From Paracoccus limosus (lineage in GTDB: Bacteria; Pseudomonadota; Alphaproteobacteria; Rhodobacterales; Rhodobacteraceae), in contig NZ_WMIF01000006.1 in the NCBI RefSeq assembly GCF_009711185.1, positions 1-64,000 on the forward strand: 64,000 nucleotides of DNA. The letters run 5' to 3'. Of this stretch, positions 6,756 through 17,172 are shown piece after piece (the stretch's first letter is position 1; every line of letters begins with the position of its first letter). The notes below the pieces were generated by a model. The model was not told the DNA's origin, did not search any database, and was given only the letters and a program-made list of their open reading frames with translations. Both the position numbers and the translations under genes were made by a program.

Positions 6756-7000
6756 CGCGCGTCCTCCGGGGGCTGAATTGGCTGCCACTTCAAGGCGTCT
6801 TCCGGCCAGATCTCTACTTCCTTGGGGTCTGTCGCGTATTCATTCAGGATGCGCCAACATCCCGTATTGTCTGGTCCACCCTGCGCCCATTGTGCAGGCC
6901 AAGGAAGCGCGGTTGCTTTATCCCAAATTAGCACGGGGGGACCGTAAAATTCCCCCGCAGGGTTCTTCGGCGCGGTGCTTATCGGTTGCCAGTCGCTCAT
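6752..7000 (-). CDS. Small Trp-rich phage protein (DUF551-like pattern)
   Basis: 82 aa, with GGAGGAA seven bases before the ATG at 7000. The pattern 'MSDWQPISTAPKNP', then 'GPPVLIWDKA', then a C-terminal 'LKWQPIQPPE' matches the short tryptophan-rich proteins that many phages encode (a DUF551-type 'W-x-PI-x-x-AP' start and 'W-x-P' end). Function is unknown for the family. It is the first gene of a two-gene minus-strand operon next to the attachment site. Two TCATGA boxes (7035-7040, 7046-7051) and a TGTCC/GGACA dyad (7054-7066) upstream could be regulatory. Confidence 0.6.
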   Translation of the reverse strand: MSDWQPISTAPKNPAGEFYGPPVLIWDKATALPWPAQWAQGGPDNTGCWRILNEYATDPKEVEIWPEDALKWQPIQPPEDAR

Positions 7001-7100
7001 GCTGTCGTTCCTCCGTGGATGGCGTTTCCCACTCTCATGATTCGTTCATGATATGTCCGTGGGACAAAAACCGCCTTGTGCGTTGATAAACGTTGCTTTC

Positions 7101-7152
7101 TGGCTGATTTGTAATCAGAAGGTCGCGGGTTCGATTCCTGCAACCGGCACCA
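7101..7152 (+). other. Attachment site: 3' half of tRNA-Thr(TGT) without its 5' half
   Basis: The sequence reads as the anticodon arm (CTGA-TTTGTAA-TCAG, anticodon TGT at 7110-7112), variable loop, T arm (GCGGG-TTCGATT-CCTGC) and 3' acceptor strand AACCGGC-A-CCA ending at 7152. No matching 5' acceptor (GCCGGTT) or D arm lies within the preceding 100 bases. This is what remains at the far end after a phage carrying its own tRNA 3' end integrates into a tRNA gene, so the phage-host junction is here. The exact core length cannot be set without the other end. Confidence 0.82.
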
Positions 7153-7156
7153 TCCC

Positions 7157-7645
7157 TTATCGCAGTCGCCGCAGCCTTTCGGCCAGTTCGTCATGCAGCG
7201 CGACGCGTTCCTCGGGCGCGAGGAAGGCGCCCAGTTCGATCTCGCGCTGGCCATCGGTCAGGGTCAGGTAGTCCTCGACCGGGCCATCGGCGTGCAGGGC
7301 AAGGCGCAGCCAATAGGGATTGGCCTGCCAGACCCGGTCGGGGCGGCCGGGATCGCTGCGGCGCAGGTGCAGAGAACGGGCGTCCATGACCAGCTCTTCG
7401 CGCGGGGCGGCATAGCTGCGCCGTATCGCCACCCAAAGCGCCCAGATCGCCAGCAGCGCAAAGGGCAGCAACCCCCAAAGCTCGGTCGTTCCCAAGAGCG
7501 CCAGCAGCGGCAGCGCAAGCCCGGTCGCGGTCAGGCCGATCACCCAGACAAAGCCGCGCGCCGGCAACGAGCGGTGCGGCCAGATCTCCAGACGGAAAAC
7601 GGCCCCGGATTGCTCCGGGGCCGTGTCATGCCAGCGATAGGGCAT
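7157..7645 (-). CDS. DUF2244 family membrane protein
   Basis: 162 aa from ATG 7645, which lies five bases after the ctaD stop, so it is co-transcribed with ctaD. Two closely spaced hydrophobic segments (residues ~30-70, GFVWVIGLTATGLALPLLAL and WGLLPFALLAIWALWVAI) are followed by a soluble part containing 'VMDARSLHLRR', 'WQANPYWLRL' and a C-terminal 'LAPEERVALHDELAERLR'. This matches the DUF2244 (COG5488) integral membrane proteins that sit next to cytochrome oxidase genes in alphaproteobacteria. A role in oxidase biogenesis is suggested only by linkage. Its end abuts the prophage attachment site. Confidence 0.8.
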   Translation of the reverse strand: MPYRWHDTAPEQSGAVFRLEIWPHRSLPARGFVWVIGLTATGLALPLLALLGTTELWGLLPFALLAIWALWVAIRRSYAAPREELVMDARSLHLRRSDPGRPDRVWQANPYWLRLALHADGPVEDYLTLTDGQREIELGAFLAPEERVALHDELAERLRRLR

Positions 7646-7650
7646 CGCGA

Positions 7651-9474
<1,824 letters not shown>

Positions 9475-9939
9475 CTAGTTCGAGGCCGGGGCAGCGGCGG
9501 GGGCGTCGGCCGCCGGGGCCGCGCCGCCCTCGGCCGAGTGCTGCGCCAGGAAGGCCGCGACATCGGCCTGGTTCTTGGCCAGCTTGAAGGTCATCTTGGT
9601 TTTCAGCGACGCGTCGCCGACCTTCTCATCGACATATTTGTTCGGGTCGGTGATGTAGCTGGCCAGATCCTCTTGGGTCCAGACCTCGCCGGCTTCGCCC
9701 AGCTTGAGCAAGGCGTCGGAATATTTGAAGCCCTCTTCGCTGCCGGCCTTGCGGCCGATCACGCCATAGAGGTTGGGCCCGGTCTTGCCGCCCTTGACCA
9801 CCGCCGTGCCGTCCGGCGCCTCGATGGTGTGGCAGGCCTTGCATTTCTTGAATTCCTTTTCGCCGTTGGCGGCGTCCTGCGCCATGGCCTGCGAGGCAAG
9901 CGCAACAGTGGCGAGCGAGAAGATAATGCTGATCTTCAT
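9475..9939 (-). CDS. cycA: Cytochrome c550, periplasmic electron carrier
   Basis: 154 aa from ATG 9939 (MKISIIFSLATVALASQAMA signal peptide, cleaved before QDAANG). The heme motif is CKACH near residue 35, with the distal Met ligand in 'TKMTFKLAKNQADV'. Insertions typical of large class I cytochromes c of Paracoccus/Rhodobacter are present, and an Ala/Pro-rich tail ends the protein as in P. denitrificans c550. It carries electrons from bc1 to the aa3 oxidase encoded downstream. A hairpin (AGGGCG/CGCCCT, 9421-9438) lies between it and ctaD. Confidence 0.92.
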   Translation of the reverse strand: MKISIIFSLATVALASQAMAQDAANGEKEFKKCKACHTIEAPDGTAVVKGGKTGPNLYGVIGRKAGSEEGFKYSDALLKLGEAGEVWTQEDLASYITDPNKYVDEKVGDASLKTKMTFKLAKNQADVAAFLAQHSAEGGAAPAADAPAAAPASN

Positions 9940-10106
9940 GGCTTTTCCTTTGGGGCATTTTCCATTGACGGGCGGGACCTTCCCCGCCTTCCGGCGCCAA
10001 GGCGTAGCATGGCCCACGCCCGCCGTGATACCGGCAAAAGGTCGCATAGGGACGAAGACAGTTTATGGTTTTTGCGCATAATCGCCAGTTCTGGCGAGGG
10101 GCGTAT

Positions 10107-10763
10107 TCAGCCCGCAAGCGGCGGGAAACGCCCCGGAAAGGTCTGGCGCAGGGCCAGATCCAGATCGGTCATGCCGACCGGCAGCCCCATGTCGACAAGG
10201 CTGGTAACGCCATGGCCCTGAATGCCGCAGGGCACGATGCCGGCGTAATGCGTCAGATCGGGTTCGACATTGATCGAGATGCCGTGGAAGCTGACCCATT
10301 TGCGCAGCTTGACGCCGATGGCGGCGATCTTGTCCTCGCGCATCGATCCGTCGGACAGCGGTGCCTTGTCGGGGCGCGCGATCCAGACGCCGACGCGGCC
10401 TTCGCGGATTTCGCCCTTCAGGTTGAACTCGGCCAGCGCGTCGATGACCCAGTTTTCCAGCGACTGGACGAAGGCGCGCACGTCGCGGCCGCGGCGGTTC
10501 AGGTCCAGCATGACATAGATCACGCGCTGGCCGGGGCCGTGATAGGTATATTGGCCGCCGCGCCCGGTTTCGTGAACGGGGAAGCGGGCCGAAAGCAGAT
10601 CCTGCGCCTTGGCCGAGGTGCCTGCGGTGTAAAGCGGCGGGTGCTCGACCAGCCAGATCAGCTCGTCCGCAGTGCCTGCGGCGATGGCGGCGGCGCGCGC
10701 CTCCATGAAGGCCGTGGCCTTGGCATAGTCGGTCAGGTCGGGGGCGGTGATCCATTCGGTCAT
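10107..10763 (-). CDS. lipB: Octanoyl-[ACP]:protein octanoyltransferase
   Basis: 218 aa from ATG 10763. LipB moves octanoate from acyl carrier protein to lipoyl domains, the first step of lipoate assembly. Visible family motifs are '[13 protein letters not shown]', '[12 protein letters not shown]' with the conserved Lys, and 'GIVPCGI' with the catalytic Cys near residue 180. Length is normal for the family. It is a single gene, divergent from metH; the shared upstream region contains the interspersed repeat at 10831-10880. Confidence 0.93.
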   Translation of the reverse strand: MTEWITAPDLTDYAKATAFMEARAAAIAAGTADELIWLVEHPPLYTAGTSAKAQDLLSARFPVHETGRGGQYTYHGPGQRVIYVMLDLNRRGRDVRAFVQSLENWVIDALAEFNLKGEIREGRVGVWIARPDKAPLSDGSMREDKIAAIGVKLRKWVSFHGISINVEPDLTHYAGIVPCGIQGHGVTSLVDMGLPVGMTDLDLALRQTFPGRFPPLAG

Positions 10764-10830
10764 GAAAGGGGAAGTATTCCCGTGCGGCAGGGCTCGCAAG
10801 GGGCGGCGTTGCGATGGGGGCGCAGCGCGG

Positions 10831-10880
10831 TGGGGGCGCTGCCCCCACACCCCCGGGGGTATTTGGGAAATGGCGAAAGA
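10831..10880 (+). repeat. Interspersed intergenic repeat, copy 1 (GGGTATTTG type)
   Basis: A GC hairpin (GGGGGCGCTGCCCCC-like, 10832-10846) is followed by CCCCCGGGGG and the core 10857-10880 (GGGTATTTG, then GAAATGGCGAAAGA). The core recurs at 30431-30452 (minus strand) and 50223-50246, and a related GGATATTT form occurs at 17001-17062 and 54773-54822. The copy lies in the lipB-metH divergent region. Function is unknown; the hairpin could act in termination or RNA stability. Confidence 0.55.
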
Positions 10881-10916
10881 TGAATCCGCTGCAAGATCAT
10901 TCTGCGGATGTTGAAT

Positions 10917-10945
10917 TTCACTAATTGAAGAATTGCCCTTATATA
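10917..10945 (+). promoter_or_regulatory. Putative metH promoter
   Basis: TTCACT (10917-10922) and TATATA (10940-10945) are separated by 17 bases in an AT-rich island 28 bases before the metH start. Both hexamers match the vegetative consensus at four of six positions. No SAM-, SAH- or cobalamin-riboswitch fold was recognised in the short leader. Confidence 0.4.
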
Positions 10946-10973
10946 GGCGTTTCACCAAAGCCCGGATGCTGTC

Positions 10974-13900
10974 ATGACCCTGCCGAAATCGCCCGTCTTC
11001 GAAGCCCTGAATGCCGCTGCGCGCGAGCGGATCCTGATCCTGGATGGGGCGATGGGCACGCAGATTCAGGGGCTGGGGCTGACCGAGCCGGATTTTCTGG
11101 GGCAGGGCTCGGGCGTGCCGCTGGCTTTTGCGACCAGCCATCCGCAGCAGGGCAACAATGACCTGCTGATTCTGACCCAGCCCGAGGCGATCGAGAATAT
11201 CCACTACCGCTATGCAAAGGCCGGCGCCGATATCGTCGAGACCAACACCTTCAGTTCCACGACCATTGCGCAGGCCGATTACGGCATGGAGGCGGCGGTC
11301 TATGAATTGAACCGGCAGGGCGCGCAACTGGTGCGCCGGGCGCTGGACCGCGCCACCGCCGAGGACGGGCGGCCGCGCTGGGTCGCGGGGGCGCTTGGGC
11401 CGACGAACCGCACGGCCTCGATCAGCCCGGATGTTAACAATCCGGGCTATCGCGCCGTGACCTTCGACGATCTGCGCCTGGCTTATGCCGAGCAGATCCG
11501 TGGGCTGATTGATGGCGGCGCGGATCTGATCCTGATCGAGACGATCTTTGACACGCTGAACGCCAAGGCCGCGATCTTTGCCTGCGAGGAGGTGTTTGCC
11601 GAAACCGGGCTGCGGCTGCCGGTGATGATCTCGGGCACGATCACCGACCTTTCGGGGCGCACGCTCTCGGGGCAGACGCCTACCGCCTTCTGGCATTCGG
11701 TGAGCCATGCCCAGCCGGTCACCATCGGCCTGAACTGCGCCCTTGGGGCCGAAGCGATGCGTCCGCATCTGGCCGAGCTGTCGAGCGTCGCCGATACGCT
11801 GATCTGCGCCTATCCCAATGCCGGCCTGCCCAACGAGATGGGCCAATATGACGAATCGCCCGAGGATATGGCGGCGCAGGTCGCCGAGTTCGCGCGCGAG
11901 GGGCTGGTCAATGTGGTCGGCGGCTGCTGCGGCTCGACGCCCGAGCATATCGCGGCCATTGCGCGCGCCGTCGAAGGCATCGCCCCGCGCGAGATCCCCG
12001 AGATCGAGCCGCGCCTGCGCCTGTCGGGGCTGGAGCCCTTCGTCAAGACCGACGACATCCCCTTCATCAACGTGGGCGAGCGCACGAACGTCACCGGCTC
12101 TGCCAAGTTCCGCAAGCTGATCACCCATGGCGATTACGCGACCGCGCTGGATATCGCCCGCGATCAGGTTGAGAACGGCGCCCAGATCATCGATGTGAAT
12201 ATGGATGAGGGGCTGATCGACAGCAAACAGGCGATGATCGATTACCTGAACCTGATCGCGGCGGAACCCGATATTGCCCGCGTGCCGGTGATGATCGACA
12301 GCTCGAAATGGGAGGTGATCGAGGCCGGGCTGAAATGCGTGCAGGGCAAGGCGGTTGTGAACTCGATCTCTCTGAAAGAGGGCGAGGAGGCCTTTATCCA
12401 TCACGCCGATCTGTGCCGCCGCTATGGTGCCGCCGTCGTCGTCATGGCCTTTGACGAGACCGGGCAGGCCGATACCGAAAACCGCAAGGTCGAGATCTGC
12501 GCGCGCGCCTATGACATTCTGGTCAACCGCGTCGGTTTCCCGCCCGAGGATATCATCTTTGACCCGAACATCTTTGCCGTGGCGACCGGCATCGAGGAAC
12601 ACGACAATTACGGCCTTGATTTCATCAACGCCACGCGCCGCATCGTGCAGACGCTGCCGCATGTGCATGTCTCGGGCGGGGTGTCGAACCTGAGCTTCAG
12701 CTTCCGCGGCAATGAACCGGTGCGGGAGGCGATGCATGCCGTGTTCCTGTATCATGCCATTCAGGCGGGCATGGACATGGGCATCGTCAATGCCGGTCAG
12801 CTGGCGGTCTATGACCAGATCGAGCCCGCGCTGCGCGAGGCCTGCGAGGATGTGGTGCTGAACCGCAAGCCCGCCAATGGCGGCACCGCAACCGAGAACA
12901 TGCTGGAGATCGCCGAGCGGTTCCGGGGCGAGGGTGGCGCCAAGGGCCGCGAAAAGGATCTGACCTGGCGCACCTGGCCGGTGAACCAGCGGCTGTCGCA
13001 TGCGCTGGTCAATGGCATCACCGAATATATCGAGGAAGACACCGAAGAGGCGCGGCTTGCCGCTGCCCGTCCGCTGCATGTCATCGAAGGCCCGCTGATG
13101 GACGGGATGAATGTGGTGGGCGACCTGTTCGGCTCGGGCAAGATGTTCCTGCCGCAGGTGGTGAAATCGGCCCGCGTGATGAAGCAGGCCGTGGCGCATC
13201 TGCTGCCCTATATGGAGGCCGAGAAGGCCGGCGGTGGATCCAGCGCGGGCAAGGTCTTGATGGCGACCGTCAAGGGCGACGTGCATGACATCGGCAAGAA
13301 CATCGTCGGCGTCGTTCTGGCCTGCAACAATTATGAGATCATCGATCTGGGCGTGATGGTGCCCGCGACCAAGATCCTTGAGGTAGCCAAGGCCGAGAAG
13401 GTCGATATCATCGGCCTGTCGGGCCTGATCACGCCGTCGCTGGACGAAATGGTCCATGTCGCCTCTGAAATGGAGCGGGAAGGTTTCGACATTCCCCTGC
13501 TGATCGGCGGGGCGACGACCAGCCGCGTGCATACCGCCGTCAAGATCCATCCGAAATATGCCAAGGGGCAGGCAGTCTATGTCACCGATGCCAGCCGCGC
13601 CGTGGGCGTGGTGGGGAACCTGCTGTCGGGGCAAAAGACGGCCTACGTCGACAATGTGCGCGCCGAATATCTGGACGTGGCCAACAAGCACGCCCGGGCC
13701 GAGGCCGACAAGAAGCGCCTGCCCTTGGCCAGCGCGCGCGACAATGCCGTGAAGATCGGCTGGACGGGCTTCGAGGCGAAGGTGCCGGAATTCCTGGGCG
13801 CCCGCGTGATCGACGACTTCGATCTGGCCGAGATCGCGCGCTATATCGACTGGACGCCTTTCTTCCAGACTTGGGAGTTGAAGGGTGTCTATCCGCGCAT

Positions 13901-14708
13901 CCTTGAGGATGAAAAACAGGGGGAGGTGGCGCGCCAACTGTTTGCGGATGCGCAGGCCATGCTGAAGCGCATCATTGATGAGCAATGGTTCAAGCCGCGC
14001 GCCGTGATCGGCTTCTGGCCCGCGAACCGGGTTGGCGACGACATCCGCCTTTTCACGGCCGAGGATCGCGAGCATGAACTGGCGACGCTGCATACACTGC
14101 GCCAGCAGGTTGCAAAGCGGGATGGCCGCCCGAATGTGGCGCTGGCCGATTTCGTCGCGCCCGAGGGGCATCGCGATTATGTCGGCGGTTTCGTGGTGAC
14201 GACCGGGGCCGAGGAACAGGGCATCGCCGACCGCTACAAGGCCGCGCACGACGATTTCTCGGCCATTCTGGTGCAGGCCCTGGCCGACCGCTTTGCCGAA
14301 GCCCTGGCCGAGATGATGCATGAGCGTGTGCGCAAGCAATACTGGGGTTATTCGACCGAAACCTTTGCCCCCGAGGAACTGATCGCCGAGCCCTACTCCG
14401 GCATCCGTCCCGCGCCCGGCTATCCGGCGCAACCGGACCATACCGAAAAGACCACGCTTTTCCGCCTGCTGGACGCCACTGCCGCCACCGGAGTCGAGCT
14501 GACCGAGTCGATGGCGATGTGGCCGGGCGCCACGGTCTCGGGGCTCTATATCGGTCATCCCGAGGCCTACTATTTCGGGGTCGCCAAGGTCGAGCACGAT
14601 CAGGTTCTGGACTATGCCGCGCGCAAGGGAATGACGCTGAGCGAGGCCGAACGCTGGCTGGCCCCGGTTCTGAACTACATCCCGCAGGGCGCTGTCGCGG
14701 CCGAGTGA
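10974..14708 (+). CDS. metH: Cobalamin-dependent methionine synthase
   Basis: 1244 aa, a full-length MetH. Domains in order: homocysteine-binding barrel with zinc cysteines (one near 254 in 'GLNCALG', two near 318-319 in 'GGCCGST'), methyltetrahydrofolate barrel (from ~350, '[15 protein letters not shown]'), cobalamin cap and binding domain with 'DVHDIGKN' (Asp769, His771, Gly774), and the C-terminal SAM-dependent reactivation domain ('ETFAPEEL', then '[15 protein letters not shown]'). It transfers a methyl group from methyl-THF to homocysteine through B12. It stands alone; a 14-bp-stem hairpin follows. Confidence 0.97.
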   Translation: MTLPKSPVFEALNAAARERILILDGAMGTQIQGLGLTEPDFLGQGSGVPLAFATSHPQQGNNDLLILTQPEAIENIHYRYAKAGADIVETNTFSSTTIAQADYGMEAAVYELNRQGAQLVRRALDRATAEDGRPRWVAGALGPTNRTASISPDVNNPGYRAVTFDDLRLAYAEQIRGLIDGGADLILIETIFDTLNAKAAIFACEEVFAETGLRLPVMISGTITDLSGRTLSGQTPTAFWHSVSHAQPVTIGLNCALGAEAMRPHLAELSSVADTLICAYPNAGLPNEMGQYDESPEDMAAQVAEFAREGLVNVVGGCCGSTPEHIAAIARAVEGIAPREIPEIEPRLRLSGLEPFVKTDDIPFINVGERTNVTGSAKFRKLITHGDYATALDIARDQVENGAQIIDVNMDEGLIDSKQAMIDYLNLIAAEPDIARVPVMIDSSKWEVIEAGLKCVQGKAVVNSISLKEGEEAFIHHADLCRRYGAAVVVMAFDETGQADTENRKVEICARAYDILVNRVGFPPEDIIFDPNIFAVATGIEEHDNYGLDFINATRRIVQTLPHVHVSGGVSNLSFSFRGNEPVREAMHAVFLYHAIQAGMDMGIVNAGQLAVYDQIEPALREACEDVVLNRKPANGGTATENMLEIAERFRGEGGAKGREKDLTWRTWPVNQRLSHALVNGITEYIEEDTEEARLAAARPLHVIEGPLMDGMNVVGDLFGSGKMFLPQVVKSARVMKQAVAHLLPYMEAEKAGGGSSAGKVLMATVKGDVHDIGKNIVGVVLACNNYEIIDLGVMVPATKILEVAKAEKVDIIGLSGLITPSLDEMVHVASEMEREGFDIPLLIGGATTSRVHTAVKIHPKYAKGQAVYVTDASRAVGVVGNLLSGQKTAYVDNVRAEYLDVANKHARAEADKKRLPLASARDNAVKIGWTGFEAKVPEFLGARVIDDFDLAEIARYIDWTPFFQTWELKGVYPRILEDEKQGEVARQLFADAQAMLKRIIDEQWFKPRAVIGFWPANRVGDDIRLFTAEDREHELATLHTLRQQVAKRDGRPNVALADFVAPEGHRDYVGGFVVTTGAEEQGIADRYKAAHDDFSAILVQALADRFAEALAEMMHERVRKQYWGYSTETFAPEELIAEPYSGIRPAPGYPAQPDHTEKTTLFRLLDATAATGVELTESMAMWPGATVSGLYIGHPEAYYFGVAKVEHDQVLDYAARKGMTLSEAERWLAPVLNYIPQGAVAAE

Positions 14709-14717
14709 AAAAGGCGT

Positions 14718-14751
14718 CGGGCGGATGAAAATCACTCTTTTCATCCGCCCG
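14718..14751 (+). terminator. Strong hairpin terminator after metH
   Basis: A perfect 14-bp stem (CGGGCGGATGAAAA at 14718-14731 with TTTTCATCCGCCCG at 14738-14751) has a 6-base loop. It begins ten bases after the metH stop and lies before tRNA-Leu. There is no long T tract after the stem, so release could depend on the U-rich descending arm or on Rho. Confidence 0.6.
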
Positions 14752-14784
14752 GCAACCGTCTAGAAGGCCCGAGCCTACAGACGT

Positions 14785-14871
14785 GCGGTCGTGGCGGAAT
14801 TGGTAGACGCGCAGCGTTGAGGTCGCTGTTCCTTAACCGGAGTGGAAGTTCGAGTCTTCTCGACCGCACCA
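14785..14871 (+). tRNA. tRNA-Leu(GAG)
   Basis: 87 nt, with acceptor GCGGTCG pairing with CGACCGC and an encoded CCA at 14869-14871. The anticodon stem CAGCG/CGCTG holds the loop TTGAGGT, so the anticodon is GAG (14819-14821), reading CUC/CUU leucine codons. The long variable arm is typical of tRNA-Leu. The gene is complete and shows no sign of integration. Confidence 0.95.
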
Positions 14872-15008
14872 GTAGCCTTCCGGCTTGGCCCGGACGCTGC
14901 AATCAGGCAAATCCCTGCATCATCGGATGGACTTGGCGGCATTGCTGCCGCGTGCTGATCTATGGTTTTCGCACGACGGTGGGGCGGGTGGCCCGCCCCG
15001 TGGCCGGC

Positions 15009-15689
15009 TCAGCCCTTGCCGGGACCGAGCGTTTCGTAAAGCGCGATATCGGGCGCCATGATCTGGCGCAGCGCGGCCTCTTGCTGGTCATCCAGCGAGA
15101 CATCGACCGCCGGCGGCACGTTCACGCGCGGCAGGCTGATCGCGCAATCCAGACGGTCCTCGAGGAAATGGGTGAAATCCTCGATTTCCTCATAGCGGAA
15201 GATGCGGTCGATTTGATCCGCGCCATGGGTCAGGAAATCGGACTGGCGGCCGATGACCCGGAAATCCTTGCCTTGGGGATCGGCATAGCTGCGGGCGAAA
15301 TTCGAAAAGCTGACGCCGGTCATGGCATGGTCGGGGTCGTCGATATCGTCGCGCAGGCGAAAGCGATACCAGCTGCGCAGCCAGCCCAGCGGCTCGCGCA
15401 TCAGGGCGACGGTGGTGAAGTGATCGCCGGTCGCCGCATGCAGCCATGGCGCGATATGGGCGCGATAGCCCTGCAGGTCGGTATGCTTCAGCGGTGCGGG
15501 ACGTTGCACGGCGACATTGGCCAGGGGTTCCAGAGCTGCCTCGACCGCAGTCGATCCGGCCTTCGGGGTTGCAAGGAAAACCAGTCTTTTATCCCAAAAA
15601 ATCAACAATTTAAAGGCGTTCCCATTTAAAGTACCATTCGTTGAGGGGATAAACCCCGGCTCGGACGCTGTAAACCTATTCTTAACCAT
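15009..15689 (-). CDS. Sulfotransferase family protein
   Basis: 226 aa. The PAPS 5'-phosphosulfate loop is visible as 'FLATPKAGSTAVEAAL' (residues ~37-52), and 'VALMREPLGWLRSWYRFRL' resembles the 3'-phosphate motif (R-E-P-x-x-x-x-x-S). Such small bacterial sulfotransferases modify sugars, lipids or exopolysaccharide; the acceptor is unknown. The first ~35 codons lie in a markedly AT-rich stretch (15590-15690) and the start lacks a clear ribosome site, so the true start may be further in. Codon use there differs from neighbours, a hint of transfer or of a promoter inside the assigned 5' end. Confidence 0.72.
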   Translation of the reverse strand: MVKNRFTASEPGFIPSTNGTLNGNAFKLLIFWDKRLVFLATPKAGSTAVEAALEPLANVAVQRPAPLKHTDLQGYRAHIAPWLHAATGDHFTTVALMREPLGWLRSWYRFRLRDDIDDPDHAMTGVSFSNFARSYADPQGKDFRVIGRQSDFLTHGADQIDRIFRYEEIEDFTHFLEDRLDCAISLPRVNVPPAVDVSLDDQQEAALRQIMAPDIALYETLGPGKG

Positions 15690-15778
15690 AGCCTGTCAAG
15701 CTGGGCAGGCGTCGGTCGCGGGCCGCGCATCGTCGATGGAAGGGGTTCTTGCAATTTGCTTCGATTGCAACCAGATTG

Positions 15779-15793
15779 GAACAACCCGTGAAC
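15779..15793. promoter_or_regulatory. LexA SOS box upstream of recA
   Basis: GAAC-AACCCGT-GAAC fits the alphaproteobacterial LexA site GAACN7GAAC (the complement of GTTCN7GTTC). It lies 60 bases before the recA start, as in Rhodobacter relatives. LexA would repress recA here until DNA damage. Confidence 0.75.
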
Positions 15794-15853
15794 ATTCGGC
15801 GGGTGGGCAGAGTTGCCCCGGCAGTCGGGGTGTGAAATAAGCATGAGGACGGC

Positions 15854-16924
15854 ATGGCAGGGGCGACACTTTTCGACATGAACGACAAGAAATCGGCTGA
15901 CAAGCAGAAGGCCCTCGACAGCGCGCTGGCCCAGATCGAACGCCAGTTCGGCAAGGGCTCGATCATGAAGCTGGGCAAGGACAGCCCGGTGGCCGAGATC
16001 GAGGCGACCTCGACCGGCTCGCTGGGGCTGGATATCGCGCTGGGCATCGGCGGCCTGCCCAAGGGGCGCATTATCGAGATCTTTGGGCCCGAAAGCTCGG
16101 GCAAGACCACGCTGACGCTGCATGTCGTGGCCGAAGAGCAGAAAAAGGGCGGGGTCTGCGCCTTTGTCGACGCGGAACATGCGCTGGACCCGCAATATGC
16201 CAAGAAGCTGGGCGTCAATCTGGACGAGCTGCTGATCAGCCAGCCCGACACCGGCGAGCAGGCGCTGGAGATTGTCGATACGCTGGTGCGTTCGGGCGCG
16301 GTCAGTCTGGTCGTGGTCGACTCGGTCGCGGCGCTGACGCCGAAATCCGAGATTGAGGGCGACATGGGCGATATGCAGATGGGCAGTCAGGCCCGTCTGA
16401 TGAGCCAGGCCATGCGCAAGCTGACCGCCAGTATCGGGCGCAGCAATTGCATGGTGATTTTTATCAACCAGATCCGCATGAAGATCGGCGTGATGTTCGG
16501 CAGCCCGGAAACCACGACCGGCGGCAATGCGCTGAAGTTCTATGCCTCGGTGCGTCTGGACATTCGGCGCACCGGCTCGATCAAGGACCGCGACGAGGTG
16601 GTCGGCAACTCGACCCGGGTCAAGGTGGTCAAGAACAAGGTCGCGCCGCCCTTCCGGCAGGTCGAGTTCGACATCATGTATGGCGAGGGCATTTCCAAGG
16701 TCGGCGAGTTGATAGATCTTGGCATCAAGGCCGGCGTCGTCGACAAGTCGGGCAGCTGGTATTCCTACGGCGATGAGCGCATCGGCCAGGGCCGCGAGAA
16801 CGCCAAGCAGTATTTGCGCGACAATCCCGAGGTGGCCTATGCCATCGAGGACAAGATCCGGGCCAGCCACGGTCTGGATTTCGGTGCCACGGATGACGGC
16901 GACGATGCGCTGACCGAGGATTGA
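15854..16924 (+). CDS. recA: Recombinase A
   Basis: 356 aa, ATG 15854 behind GAGG. Walker A 'GPESSGKT' is at residues 78-85; '[15 protein letters not shown]' (loop L1 region) and '[21 protein letters not shown]' up to loop L2 are intact, and the acidic C-terminus ([11 protein letters not shown]) is normal. It forms filaments on ssDNA for strand exchange and triggers LexA self-cleavage. It is regulated by the SOS box at 15779 and ended by the terminator at 16968. Confidence 0.98.
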   Translation: MAGATLFDMNDKKSADKQKALDSALAQIERQFGKGSIMKLGKDSPVAEIEATSTGSLGLDIALGIGGLPKGRIIEIFGPESSGKTTLTLHVVAEEQKKGGVCAFVDAEHALDPQYAKKLGVNLDELLISQPDTGEQALEIVDTLVRSGAVSLVVVDSVAALTPKSEIEGDMGDMQMGSQARLMSQAMRKLTASIGRSNCMVIFINQIRMKIGVMFGSPETTTGGNALKFYASVRLDIRRTGSIKDRDEVVGNSTRVKVVKNKVAPPFRQVEFDIMYGEGISKVGELIDLGIKAGVVDKSGSWYSYGDERIGQGRENAKQYLRDNPEVAYAIEDKIRASHGLDFGATDDGDDALTED

Positions 16925-16967
16925 TCGCGCAAGGCGTGATCTCGGTCGCGCATGGGCGTGATATTCC

Positions 16968-16996
16968 GGCGCGGGGCCATGGTCCCGCGCCTTTTT
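16968..16996 (+). terminator. Rho-independent terminator of recA
   Basis: Stem GGCGCGGG (16968-16975) with CCCGCGCC (16984-16991), 8-base loop, then TTTTT (16992-16996). It lies 43 bases after the recA stop. Confidence 0.85.
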
Positions 16997-17000
16997 CATT

Positions 17001-17062
17001 GGGGGCTTTGCCCCGCCCGGCCTTGCGGCCGGACTCCCCAGGATATTTCTTCACGAAAGAAG
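17001..17062 (+). repeat. Interspersed intergenic repeat, copy 2 (GGATATTT type)
   Basis: Begins with GGGGGCTTTGCCCC, continues through a GGCC/GGCC hairpin and CTCCCCA, and ends in GGATATTTCTTCACGAAAGA followed by AG. It is close to the copy at 54773-54822 and more distantly related to the GGGTATTTG copies. It is placed directly after the recA terminator and 110 bases before alaS. Confidence 0.6.
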
Positions 17063-17172
17063 GCCTGGCCGGGCCAAGCCTGCCGGGATTGCTGGACAGC
17101 CGCCGTCGCCGGGGCTAGACCGGGCGGCAAACCGGCCTGGCCGGTAGGACCGCTTTGCGATGAAGGCCCGAC

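Larger units (their letters stand above)
1..7152. mobile_element. Right end of an integrated prophage (left end outside window)
   Basis: Tail fibre, SGNH-hydrolase tail protein, holin, lysozyme and spanin genes run in order on the plus strand, as at the end of a late phage operon. Four small minus-strand genes of phage type follow. The block ends at 7152 with the 3' half of a tRNA-Thr gene that has no 5' half, the usual scar left at the distal end when a phage integrates into a tRNA gene. Respiratory housekeeping genes start five bases later. Capsid, replication and integrase genes must lie to the left of the window. No GTA-type genes are seen, so this is read as a true prophage rather than a gene transfer agent. 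Confidence 0.88.

Noticed and set aside
10881..10973. SAM or cobalamin riboswitch upstream of metH
   Set aside because: The leader is under 60 bases and lacks the SAM-II, SAM/SAH or B12-box patterns I know.
10107..14744. A 1545-codon open frame on the minus strand covering metH and lipB
   Set aside because: It is an antisense shadow of metH caused by high third-position GC. Only its last 218 codons (from ATG 10763) are a real gene, lipB. The rest is His/Arg/Gln-rich with no domain.
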